From the IMG/VR virus record IMGVR_UViG_3300027752_000146, positions 1 to 20,226 of that record: DNA of 20,226 nucleotides; one strand, given 5' to 3'. The notes below the pieces were generated by a model. The model did not search any database, was not told the origin of the DNA, and was given only the letters and a program-made list of their open reading frames with translations. The first letter of the stretch is position 1; the number at the start of each line of letters is the position of its first letter. Source of the stretch: a virus. The position numbers were made by a program, and so were the translations under genes. This document shows positions 7,301-14,316 of this stretch, one piece after another.

Positions 7301-8896
7301 TCCAACACCTATCTGGTAGGTTCTAATACTTTTTACTGAGGGATATACACTTTTACCCTCTAAGCCTTGACCTGTGGTTTCGCCGGATACAGTGCTTAGT
7401 ATTGTATCAGACAACACGGAAACACTTAAGTTAACTTGCAGAGGGTCCAGAGTGGAGGTTAGCATGTCAAAATTCTGTGTGTAGTTTGCAAATATTAGTC
7501 TATTAGCCACTACTTCTTGTCCTAAAGCGAATCTAGGTACGTTGTCGTAAGGCCTTAATAACTGATTACTTTGTACAACAGAAGTTATTATTTCGGTTGA
7601 TATATTAAATGTATTGGAAATCCATTCTGAATCTGTTTCTTTAAAAGTGTCAACCACGTAAACATTAGCATTGTTTGATGCTTTGTATAGAATATCTACA
7701 TCTGTTACGTCGATTGGTATATCTATAGGTATAAATTCTGAAATTTCAAGCTGCCTTATATTATTAACCATACCTAGGTTGTAGCCTTCCTTAGGGGAGT
7801 AATTAAACTCTCCTGGAATAAATGCTGGATTAGAAAAAGGAGAATATGCTGATACTTCGTTGTTTTTATATTTGTATCTGTAGCCGAATCTAGCAAATCT
7901 AAATTCAAAAAAAGGTTTTTCTTCTTCTAGAGTAACATCGTATAAAGTTTGCTTGTTTAGTTCTCCATCGTCAGATAGACCGACTGAAAGGACCGTAACT
8001 GTAACCCCTGTTTGATTGCTTCCTGAACCTTCAATACTGTCAATACTAACGCGAATAATAGATTTAGGGTCCTGATCATCCGCAGAAGCACTAATTAATA
8101 TCAATACTTGGCCCACTTTATAGAAAGGTAAAGTATTACCTTGCCATTCTAAAATCTGAGGACCGCTAGTTGGAGTCATGGGGGTTCCTTGGCCAACCGT
8201 TCCCCCTGGTGCTTGCACATAGAATGAATATAAAGTTGCAGTATCCACAACTGCAGGGTCACCATTGTCGTCAACAGTGGCTGTAGAATAAGCGGTTATT
8301 ATAGGTGGTTTCAAGGGAAACTTTTTTATAACAGTAGTGTCTGATTCTATAAAATCCCTATTATAAATTTGTGAATGAGTAATAAAGTTAGGTGTAGACC
8401 CTGCCCATTCAGATATATATATTTGCTTAGGTTCTGTTTGATTGTCTGTCCAAAGCAATATACCTTCTAATATGTTTATACCTGTTATTAAGTTATCAGC
8501 ATTGAAATTAAAAATATTTTGTGTATCTACTATTAATGGCAAAGTAACTTGGGTAGTAGTGTTATAGCTGGCTATTGCATCATAAGTGTCTGAAGTAATA
8601 AACCAGTATATTATATCCGAATTAGGTTCCGCAATAGAGCCTATACAAGTAGCGTTAGTTAACTCACTTATATATACGTTTGGGTCCCACGTAGTATACT
8701 CGCCAGTGTTAGCATTATAATTAGAATATGCTTTTTCAGTATTTCCTTTTAAATTCTGAAATGTTCCCACCTGAGAAGTATCAGATGAAGCAACCTCTAA
8801 ATTTAAAGCATCTCGATATTCACCATTAGGAACCAATCTCTCGTCGAGATCTTTATTCATTTTCCCTCCGGTAAATGTATGTATTAATTCTGGCAT
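4370..8896 (-). CDS. Giant stabilisation / muzzle-type tail protein (crAss-like, P22 gp10-like role)
   Basis: A 1508-residue protein, the largest in the window. Residues 8-32 carry the signature FTGGKMNKDLDERLVPNGEYRDALN, broken here as FTGGKMNKDLDE and RLVPNGEYRDALN, soon followed by VGTFQNLKGN. This N-terminus is typical of the so-called stabilisation proteins of crAss-like and related podoviruses, compared with P22 gp10 and placed in the muzzle at the tail end. The remainder is beta-rich and resembles propeller-like strands (for example DIIYWFITSDTYDAIASYN and GILLWTDNQTEPKQIYISEW). A Cys pair, C942 and C945, lies before KGGG and may bind metal. The start at MPEL keeps the full signature; Met13 would cut it. 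It follows the two ring-type genes by five bases, as expected for a tail assembly run. Its length is large even for this family, as I recall it. Confidence 0.85.
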   Translation of the reverse strand: MPELIHTFTGGKMNKDLDERLVPNGEYRDALNLEVASSDTSQVGTFQNLKGNTEKAYSNYNANTGEYTTWDPNVYISELTNATCIGSIAEPNSDIIYWFITSDTYDAIASYNTTTQVTLPLIVDTQNIFNFNADNLITGINILEGILLWTDNQTEPKQIYISEWAGSTPNFITHSQIYNRDFIESDTTVIKKFPLKPPIITAYSTATVDDNGDPAVVDTATLYSFYVQAPGGTVGQGTPMTPTSGPQILEWQGNTLPFYKVGQVLILISASADDQDPKSIIRVSIDSIEGSGSNQTGVTVTVLSVGLSDDGELNKQTLYDVTLEEEKPFFEFRFARFGYRYKYKNNEVSAYSPFSNPAFIPGEFNYSPKEGYNLGMVNNIRQLEISEFIPIDIPIDVTDVDILYKASNNANVYVVDTFKETDSEWISNTFNISTEIITSVVQSNQLLRPYDNVPRFALGQEVVANRLIFANYTQNFDMLTSTLDPLQVNLSVSVLSDTILSTVSGETTGQGLEGKSVYPSVKSIRTYQIGVGYQDEYGRTTPVFTGKDASVVVEKSGASLTNSLTAQLINTKPYYAQGKTFSTFKYYVKETSQEYYNICLDRFYDAEDGNIWLSFPSAERNKIDGETFLILKKEHDNNNAVTAEARYKVIAIENEAPLFLKETKLSMGIMSTEFFTGGVPIEGTNEIWVLKEGSTPAGFDEVFGENTRTESSLLLRVLSASNQSNYYKISTFGLAGDKNQYVRIVSSKPFEEDMFFTTANPDGSGGVVAGLSLEILRTESLNKAEFTGRFFVKVNEDASLRNSVLAANSTTSTKYVRKAFEPVYYLDGQYTGKGFWRGAWLNNDAVSGRSRMFIDKMYTSCGRSLTNRRGQGISGGSMDISYAGGYGRGATKKGIYLSRPALVSQLSSVGTLFRFIDAGNGIKDPDGTVYKITKSKKQLGTCYDCKGGGRFNDELNQLVRWSLEFVQVEDNFSTLSWNPVTASDGITKWVYPSPNNYADSYVGIEFLGLDLSDDAFTTENPAIFETEPKEATDLDIYYEIAGNYPMSEHGNVHKLDWFNCYSFGNGVESDRIRDDYNASTMNNGVKASAVLDEPYQQETRSNGLIFSQIFNSTSGVNGLNQFIQAESITKDVNPEYGSIQKLYARDTDLITLCENKSMKILANKDALFNADGSANVTSNRAVLGQTITYQGEYGIGTNPESFAEFGFRMYYVDPNRGTVIRLSNDGITPISNYGMEGFFQDNLPINKKIIGSWDANMRNYNITLNTLTPYWQQTLGAGKTDRLNKDPECGAFINEYPTYSTTISFKDDLNGWTSRKTYIPENGISLNNTYYAFKLGKIWEMNSNTSYNNFFGIGPSDVSLGSYYESSFTTIFNESPTSVKDFRTISYSGTNSREYIYKTTATGAKTFSLAQVQAQQLIPTEFSTTKGWYANSIVTDLQEGEAKELINKEGKYYNYIKGLPTFFVDDCNNNVDSHEFNVQGIGRASAISGAVKTSFTVTNKIDPDCSEN

Positions 8897-8901
8897 ATAT
8901 C

Positions 8902-9816
8902 TTAGTGTTTAATCTGCTTAGACTTGTTGCGCATAACTTGAGCAATTTCCTCTATTTTAATATTTGATAATCTTAATTTAGTATTACGTCTAGCTACTGC
9001 AGCTTCTTTCTTAAACCTCATAACTAGATACTCAGGAGTGTTTGCTCGGGTAGCCAGTATCGCGTGTGCAATGTATTTATATAAAGCCTCTTCTGCAAAC
9101 TTATGTACAGTTAATTCTTCATCGTTACCTAAGCCGTCTGATATATATTTTAATGTAACTATCCTACCTACAAAGCTCGAATCAAAGTTTATAATACCCT
9201 TTGATTTGTCTATATAAAACACACCGTTGGACTGAGCATATTCAGGGATTAACCCGTAGCGTTGTCCAAAATGATTATTATTAAGTATATCGGAGTTGTT
9301 TATGTTGTTTAAATTCTGTTGCCTATCACCTCCAGCTGTTTGAAAAGTTGTTTTAGTAAGAGATTGTTCAGACAAAAGGTTTTCTCTGTTTTGCTCATCG
9401 AACATATACTCTTCAACCCCATCCTGCAATATAGGTTGATTAGGATTAGATGTCTTTCTAGCAGGGTATACAGTTCTCTCTATACCGCTATTATCCATCC
9501 ATGTAACCTTAACGTAATTTACATAGTCCTTAGGTAACACAAAGTTTAAAGATGGTCCAATTTCAATTTCTTGAGCTTGCACAGAAGGTAAAACATCGTA
9601 GCTAAATTCTTGTATTGCTCGTTGAGCGTGAAAAGCCACGTCTGTTCTTTTTATTTTGCTAATTATTTTGCTTTCTCCTACATAAGATATAATAAAATTG
9701 TTTATTATATCTTTTATACTTGTAAACTGGTAATTACCGTAATTCTCATCCCAGCTATCCCAAACGCCATCTGGCCCTAAGTAATACTGCTCATCATTCA
9801 TATCTATAAGTCCCAT
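8902..9816 (-). CDS. Neck / ring-type tail connector protein
   Basis: A 304-residue protein. Residues about 31-115 form the recognisable part: a helical start (IKDIINNFIISYVGESKI), then AFHAQRAIQEFSYDVLP, then a strand-rich stretch with FVLPKDYVNYVKVTWMD and a TVYPARK ending. This plan (helices, FSYDVLP, LP.DYV.Y..V) is one I associate with head-tail connector or tail tubular-type proteins in marine and crAss-like podoviruses. The C-terminal part (KFAEEALYKYIAHAILATR) is helical with basic residues (FKKEAAVARRNTKLRLSN), consistent with packing in a ring. The gene lies three bases after the 261-residue gene and five before the giant tail protein, so stoichiometric assembly with both is likely. 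The assignment rests on memory of the family and on context. Confidence 0.7.
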   Translation of the reverse strand: MGLIDMNDEQYYLGPDGVWDSWDENYGNYQFTSIKDIINNFIISYVGESKIISKIKRTDVAFHAQRAIQEFSYDVLPSVQAQEIEIGPSLNFVLPKDYVNYVKVTWMDNSGIERTVYPARKTSNPNQPILQDGVEEYMFDEQNRENLLSEQSLTKTTFQTAGGDRQQNLNNINNSDILNNNHFGQRYGLIPEYAQSNGVFYIDKSKGIINFDSSFVGRIVTLKYISDGLGNDEELTVHKFAEEALYKYIAHAILATRANTPEYLVMRFKKEAAVARRNTKLRLSNIKIEEIAQVMRNKSKQIKH

Positions 9817-9819
9817 GCG

Positions 9820-10605
9820 TTATGATTTTTCTTGTTGAATTTTCTGTTGTTCTTCTGCATTAAAAACTTGATATAGACTTAAATCTTTAATCAAAACTCC
9901 AGCAAGCTCTAATATTTTTATTACAAGTTCAGTCTCTTCCGATGGATCCAATTCAAAATCAACTGCAGATGTTGAATCGTATAAAGCCTCCCCATATATC
10001 ATTTGGTAGCCCCATTCAACTTTCGCTGGCTCACGTATGTAAGTTATGCTTACAGAACCTGCGGCAGTTATTTCTTCTGCTCCGTACACGTTAACACCTT
10101 TACTATTGGCAGTATACACTGGCCTAACATTTTTAGGTTTTGTTAAAGGCGAAGCGTTTATATACAAAAATTCATTCATATTAATTCGCTCAGCTTCTAT
10201 TAACTCATTTGTAGTCTGCCTATATACAGTAGGATTTGCTGCTGGGTAATTAGCGATTTGTGTTGGTGAAGGATACAGATCTTTAGTTGTAGTATTTTTG
10301 TAAATAACCGTACCTAATCGATACATATCAGTAGGCAATTTGTAGTGATCAGTATGGTAAGTCAACGCAGAGGAATCCTCAAACGCTGATATTTTTTTAT
10401 TTAAGACATCTAACATATCAGAGTACTCTGTATCATTACCAGGTATTCTTCCAAATTGATTAATGTCATAAAAGTATTGTTCAAACAAATCTAACTGTGC
10501 TTGATTTGCAAACAAATTAAATTCTTGAGGCGTAACGTACCCTCGTTGTTCTTTATTGAGTATTCCTAATACTCTTTGATAAACAGTATCTACACTTACG
10601 CTCAT
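9820..10605 (-). CDS. Head-tail adaptor / ring-type structural protein
   Basis: A 261-residue protein. It begins with VDTVYQRVLGILNKEQRGYVTP, then FNLFANQAQLDLFEQYFYDIN, an amphipathic helical opening that I recognise from the neck proteins of crAss-like and uncultured marine podoviruses. A middle segment contains YKLPTDMYRLGTVIY, and a later one VSITYIREPAKVEWGYQM, where strands precede a conserved-looking P..V.WGY motif. The C-terminus (LDPSEETELVIKILELAGVLIKDLSLYQ) is helical and ends in a Gln-rich tail. Function is inferred: a ring bound to the portal that extends the neck. It is the first gene after a hairpin-containing gap, so its expression may differ from that of the capsid genes upstream. 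Confidence 0.7.
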   Translation of the reverse strand: MSVSVDTVYQRVLGILNKEQRGYVTPQEFNLFANQAQLDLFEQYFYDINQFGRIPGNDTEYSDMLDVLNKKISAFEDSSALTYHTDHYKLPTDMYRLGTVIYKNTTTKDLYPSPTQIANYPAANPTVYRQTTNELIEAERINMNEFLYINASPLTKPKNVRPVYTANSKGVNVYGAEEITAAGSVSITYIREPAKVEWGYQMIYGEALYDSTSAVDFELDPSEETELVIKILELAGVLIKDLSLYQVFNAEEQQKIQQEKS

Positions 10606-10619
10606 ATTTTTTATTATTA

Positions 10620-10665
10620 TTTATAGTAAATTAGGCTACCTTAGAAGCAGCCTAACCACTATAAA
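10620..10665 (-). promoter_or_regulatory. Two-step hairpin in the gap before the ring-protein gene
   Basis: Two nested perfect inverted repeats are visible. The inner one pairs 10631-10637 (ttaggct) with 10649-10655 (agcctaa) around an 11-base loop. The outer one pairs 10620-10626 (tttatag) with 10659-10665 (ctataaa), with 4- and 3-base bulges between. On the coding strand the structure ends about 14 bases before the ATG at 10605 and is followed by A/T-rich sequence without a strong U run. It could be a weak terminator, an mRNA-processing or stability element, or a translation modulator. The sequence cannot decide between these. Confidence 0.6.
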
Positions 10666-10672
10666 AGGTAAC

Positions 10673-11494
10673 TTAGTAAAGTTTCTTTAAAATCGCTTTA
10701 TATACCTCCATACCTTCATCTGTTTTGAAGTATGCAGCTAATGCGGAGTATGGATGCTCATCAAACGGAATTGTTAAAAGTTTCCTGTTCGTTTCTCCAT
10801 AATTGAATGTTCGTTGATCTTGCGATAAACTTATGATATTAGCTTCAACAGCTTTAACACCAACATTTCTTAATTGTACATTATCATCATTTGCTAATTG
10901 TATAAACAAATGCGGTTGTCTTTTTGCGAAGATCATAAGATCTCTTTTAATTTCGCTAGAAGATAAATCGCTAACCTTGCTTCCAAATTCAACTCTTAAG
11001 ATCGCTTCAGCTTCGTCAACTGTCATTTCTCTTGCTGAGTTCAATGCTTCTAATTCTAGTTCAATCCAGTCTAATTCATTTTCTGAAATTCCTACCGGGT
11101 CAAATTCGTAATATACTTGGTCTTTAAATGGATGATATAGTGATAATAATTTTTGAAGAGCAACTTGTTCTTTGGGAACAACTAACTGTCCATTACGCAA
11201 TATAATTCTACCTAAGGTAGATGTGCCTTTCTGTTCGTCAGCAAAAACTGATGGCTGATTGGTTGCGTATCTTAATTCTCTATTGTAACCTAACTCTTTG
11301 TCAAAATACAATAAAGGTTTTCTTTGACTATGTTTAGATGGCATACTATATACCAACGGAGATTTACCCGTCTTTAAAACATAAGTTCTATCTTTAAATT
11401 CAAACACTGGTTTAGCAGGTGCTTGTGGAGCAGATTTTACTGCTACTGGCTGAGGAGCAACCTCAACTTTCTTTGCTACAGCTTGTTTAGCCAT
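10673..11494 (-). CDS. Conserved phage protein of unknown role, next to the capsid gene
   Basis: A 273-residue protein. Residues 1-30 are a low-complexity Ala/Pro/Lys/Val segment (AVAKKVEVAPQPVAVK and on), probably disordered. The body starts at VFEFKDRTYVLKTG and includes IILRNGQLVVPKEQVALQKLLSLYHP, an EFDP stretch, an acidic helical region (residues about 138-175), EIKRDLMIFAKRQP and an ending ALAAYFKTDEGMEVYKAILKKLY. I cannot assign a function. Its place between the major capsid gene and the first ring gene suggests a virion or assembly protein, but a regulatory role cannot be excluded. It is bounded on both sides by gaps with inverted repeats, so it may be a transcript unit of its own or be set at a different level from the capsid protein. 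Confidence 0.75.
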   Translation of the reverse strand: MAKQAVAKKVEVAPQPVAVKSAPQAPAKPVFEFKDRTYVLKTGKSPLVYSMPSKHSQRKPLLYFDKELGYNRELRYATNQPSVFADEQKGTSTLGRIILRNGQLVVPKEQVALQKLLSLYHPFKDQVYYEFDPVGISENELDWIELELEALNSAREMTVDEAEAILRVEFGSKVSDLSSSEIKRDLMIFAKRQPHLFIQLANDDNVQLRNVGVKAVEANIISLSQDQRTFNYGETNRKLLTIPFDEHPYSALAAYFKTDEGMEVYKAILKKLY

Positions 11495-11527
11495 AATATG
11501 ATATAATTAAATAGTTTTTAAAAGTGT

Positions 11528-11567
11528 GACGATAGCTTATATATATAATTAATAAGAGGCTATTGTC
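11528..11567 (-). terminator. Candidate terminator-like stem in the gap after the capsid gene
   Basis: Bases 11528-11536 (gacgatagc) and 11559-11567 (gctattgtc) are an inverted repeat of nine positions with one imperfect pair, around a 22-base A/T loop. On the coding strand the imperfect pair is A-C, so the stem has eight of nine pairs. It is followed shortly by ACACTTTTT, a modest U run. This fits a weak intrinsic terminator for the capsid-gene transcript, about 60 bases after the capsid stop codon. Confidence 0.45.
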
Positions 11568-11573
11568 GTATAA

Positions 11574-11609
11574 GGGTAATAATTACCCCCGTAGATTCAA
11601 CGAGGGTAA
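11574..11609 (-). promoter_or_regulatory. Overlapping, mutually exclusive hairpins just after the capsid gene
   Basis: The segment gggtaat (11574-11580) is perfectly complementary to attaccc (11582-11588). The same central arm can instead pair with gggtaa at 11604-11609: ttaccc at 11583-11588 pairs with it, and cgt (11590-11592) pairs with acg (11600-11602), across a one-base mismatch and a seven-base loop. The two structures share an arm and cannot form together. On the coding strand the second pairing is transcribed first, starting about 20 bases after the capsid stop at 11629. Such arrangements occur in attenuators and in 3'-end stabilising structures. The role here is open. Confidence 0.55.
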
Positions 11610-11628
11610 GAATTACATTAATTTAGTA

Positions 11629-13083
11629 CTAGGCTTTTTTCAACAATACAAAGTTGTTAGCAGCTTGTACACATAAACATCTTTCTGATAAGAAGTGAAC
11701 GTTCATTGCATCTTCGTCACTTGTATAGTTTCCACCAACAGATCCAGTAATCCAAGATTTCATCTTTCTATCATCTGCTTCAGAAGCTCTGTAACGGATG
11801 TGTAAGAATGGTCTTGAAATGTTCTGTCCTAATGATTGATCATATACAGTTGAAGTTCCAGCTGGTACAATAACTCCTTCAACATCTCCAACTAATCCTC
11901 TAGTTGTAGAGTCGTTTAAGTATTTCCAGTCAGTCTTATAGAAATCGTAAGATCCTCTACGGAATCCGCTAAATCCTAAGTTAAGTGCCATGTCTTCAGA
12001 ATTTTCGAATACTCCAAAAGAAGTTCCTCCTGCTCCGTAAGAATTTTGTGCAGCTAACATGTTGTCAATCCCTAAAGAAGTAGCTCTATCTAAGAACATC
12101 ATGTTCTCTTCAATAGCCCCTTGCTTATCTAGTTCTCCTAAAATAGCATCAAAGTCTTCAAGTCCAGTTGCTCCTGCTGCTATTGAACCGAAGTCAGCAT
12201 CAGTATAAACTAATCCTCTAGTTTCAAGTGCAGAGAAAAGACCGTCAGATCCAGTAAGAGCAGTTCCGCCACCTAATCCAGTAGCTGGAGCAATTGGGTT
12301 TACAGCTTTTTCAGCTTCAATCATACTCATCTCTAATTGATCTTCAAAACGAATTCTAGCTTCGTGCTCAGATTTTAAATACCATAAGTATCCAGAAGTT
12401 CCAGCTTCAGTTGTTACTTCAACCCACCCGATTTGAGCAGTGTCAGAACCACTTACAGCGTACTTATCTCTTAAGATAATTGGTTTGTTGTCAAATTTCT
12501 CAAAAGCAGCATCTACTGATGTTCCAGCGTTGCTTGTTCCTTTAGCATATTCAGAACCGTATACGAATACTTTACCAGCAGCTTGAGGAGTAAGAGCTCC
12601 AGCATATCCAGCTACAGTTAATATAACGTCTCCAGTTCCAGCGTTAGGTGCACCTACAGCTTGTACGTAAGCTTTTTCAACTGTTAATCCATTAGCAGAA
12701 GCTACTACTACAGTTGCTCCAGGGCCAATTAAATTAGTTGAAGCATTGTTAGCGTCCCCAGGGATTGTTATTTGCGCGGCTAAGACAGCTACAGGGTCAT
12801 ACGCAATGTGTAATCTTCCTTGCTCAGACCATACAACTACATCAGAAGCCATAGGCATTTCTGCTCCTACCATACGTAAGAATCCAGAGATAGTACGGTT
12901 TCCGTATCTTTCTACTTCTTTCTCGTATACTTCTGGTAAAAATTGTTGTGTAAAATCTAAATCAGTTAAAGTTAAATAGTTGTCATTAAATAATGTTTGT
13001 GTTGGGCGTGGAGTTAAATGATTTAACTGCGCGCCAGCAGGGGTACCTGGGGGTACTCCAAATTGTCCGTTTGGGTTTGCCAT
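11629..13083 (-). CDS. Major capsid protein (HK97 fold expected)
   Basis: A 484-residue protein placed directly after the scaffold gene, where tailed phages keep the shell subunit. The N-terminal arm is Pro/Gly/Asn-rich, then comes LTDLDFTQQFLPEVYEKEVERYGNRT and the segment ISGFLRMVGAEMPMASD VVVW. Residues about 100-185 are an Ala/Gly/Val-rich beta insertion, probably a surface domain. A helical spine-like stretch follows (LKSEHEARIRFEDQLEMSMIEAEK, residues 237-259), and the C-terminus holds FLHIRYRASEADDRKMKSWITGS with two Cys at 469 and 471. The overall plan matches capsid proteins of crAss-like podoviruses as I recall them. Codon choice is uniform (GCT/GCA, CCA/CCT, TCT/TCA preferred), as in a strongly expressed gene. 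No linked protease gene is seen, so maturation may not involve a phage prohead protease from this region. Confidence 0.88.
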   Translation of the reverse strand: MANPNGQFGVPPGTPAGAQLNHLTPRPTQTLFNDNYLTLTDLDFTQQFLPEVYEKEVERYGNRTISGFLRMVGAEMPMASDVVVWSEQGRLHIAYDPVAVLAAQITIPGDANNASTNLIGPGATVVVASANGLTVEKAYVQAVGAPNAGTGDVILTVAGYAGALTPQAAGKVFVYGSEYAKGTSNAGTSVDAAFEKFDNKPIILRDKYAVSGSDTAQIGWVEVTTEAGTSGYLWYLKSEHEARIRFEDQLEMSMIEAEKAVNPIAPATGLGGGTALTGSDGLFSALETRGLVYTDADFGSIAAGATGLEDFDAILGELDKQGAIEENMMFLDRATSLGIDNMLAAQNSYGAGGTSFGVFENSEDMALNLGFSGFRRGSYDFYKTDWKYLNDSTTRGLVGDVEGVIVPAGTSTVYDQSLGQNISRPFLHIRYRASEADDRKMKSWITGSVGGNYTSDEDAMNVHFLSERCLCVQAANNFVLLKKA

Positions 13084-13108
13084 AATATTGGTTTTGTTTT
13101 AAGTTTAA

Positions 13109-14284
13109 TTATTTTTTACTTTTAATTCTCAACTTAGAAGAACTTTGACCACCTGAAATTGACTTAACTGACCATCCGTTAGAAGCTACGACGTTTTCAT
13201 GAGTCCCTCTAGGATCCATATCGATATTCTTGGCTTTGGCCATTGAACCTTTAATTGCGTCGGATTTTCCTTGCTCATAAAAGTGATTTGCAATTGCATC
13301 AGCGTTCATAGCTGTGTATAAGGATTTGTGGTAACCTGCAGCATCACTCATTTCATTTTTATCATTCAAGAACTTCTTGACAAAATTTGTGATATCGCTT
13401 TGACTCTCCTTAACCTGGTCCGCATTGTTAACTTTAAAACGGAATTTCTTTTCGCCAACACTGAAATCAAAACCTTTGAAATCTTTAGAAAAAAGTTGTT
13501 CTGTCTTGCTATCGAAAGCAGACCTTTGTTTATCAGCTACTTTAGTAGCCTCCTCGTTGTTTTCTTTATAGCGATTAAAAAAATCAACCGCATTTTTTTG
13601 TTCTGGATTTAATTTTGATCCAGCTTTAATTTCTTGGTAATACTTGCCTTTTAGCCCGTCTAAATGTCCTTTAGCTTTTGCTAGTTCTTCTTTACGCGCT
13701 AATTTTTTTCTTCGAATGTCCCTATCCTCATCCATGTCTTCATCATAAGAAAAGTTGTCTTCCATTAAGAAGTTAATTTCTTCTGCATCCAAATGAGGTT
13801 TTGTTGATTCATAATATTCTCTAAGTAATTGCCCTTCATCTAAAGAAGAATAATCGGTATTGAGTTTTACGTAATCTTCCAAGCTTCCTCCGGTTTCATT
13901 CATAAATTCAACAACCTTCTGAATATTTTCCGGTAATTCAACACCAGATTCTTGCTGTTCAGCTATAGCTTCCTGGATATCTTCTTGTAATTCTTCCGCA
14001 ACTTCAGCAACTTCTTCATTTGTTATTTCTTCAAGAACGGACTCCTCAACGTGAATGGGCTCTTGTACTTGCTCAACCACTGCTTCGCTACTCTGCGTGC
14101 CCTCGGGTTGCTCGACAGTAACATCGCTTTCATCTGGGATTTGTTCTTGAACGGCATCCTCTTGAGATTTGTTTAGTTCTCCTAAATTTACTTTAATAAT
14201 GCCATCGTCAAATGACATTGGCTTTTGAACTTCCTGAGCTGTTTCTTCAACCACAGGTGTTTCTTGTGTTGTTTCTTCTGACAT
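13109..14284 (-). CDS. Acidic scaffold-like assembly protein
   Basis: A 391-residue protein between the portal and capsid genes, the usual place for a scaffold. Residues 1-120 are strongly acidic and low in complexity (many Glu, Gln and Val; for example EEVAEVAEELQEDIQEAIAEQ), probably helical or disordered. Residues about 188-260 are rich in Lys and Glu with coiled-coil character (IRRKKLARKEELAKAK). The C-terminal end is basic and Ser-rich (SSSKLRIKSKK), which would suit binding to the capsid shell, as in known scaffolds with a basic C-terminus. No catalytic Ser-His motif of a prohead protease is evident. The short gap to the portal gene and the 25-base gap to the capsid gene favour joint expression. 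The role is inferred from position and composition. Confidence 0.75.
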   Translation of the reverse strand: MSEETTQETPVVEETAQEVQKPMSFDDGIIKVNLGELNKSQEDAVQEQIPDESDVTVEQPEGTQSSEAVVEQVQEPIHVEESVLEEITNEEVAEVAEELQEDIQEAIAEQQESGVELPENIQKVVEFMNETGGSLEDYVKLNTDYSSLDEGQLLREYYESTKPHLDAEEINFLMEDNFSYDEDMDEDRDIRRKKLARKEELAKAKGHLDGLKGKYYQEIKAGSKLNPEQKNAVDFFNRYKENNEEATKVADKQRSAFDSKTEQLFSKDFKGFDFSVGEKKFRFKVNNADQVKESQSDITNFVKKFLNDKNEMSDAAGYHKSLYTAMNADAIANHFYEQGKSDAIKGSMAKAKNIDMDPRGTHENVVASNGWSVKSISGGQSSSKLRIKSKK

Positions 14285-14316
14285 GATAAAATATTATATA
14301 ATTATTACTATTATTA

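Noticed and set aside
13328-13612. Plus-strand 94-codon open frame with a hydrophobic stretch
   Set aside because: Antisense to the Lys/Glu-rich coiled-coil part of the scaffold gene; AAA/GAA codons read backwards give Phe/Leu-rich nonsense frames.
13109-14284. A prohead protease fused to the scaffold
   Set aside because: The acidic N-terminal region and coiled-coil body show no convincing catalytic Ser/His or Cys/His arrangement.
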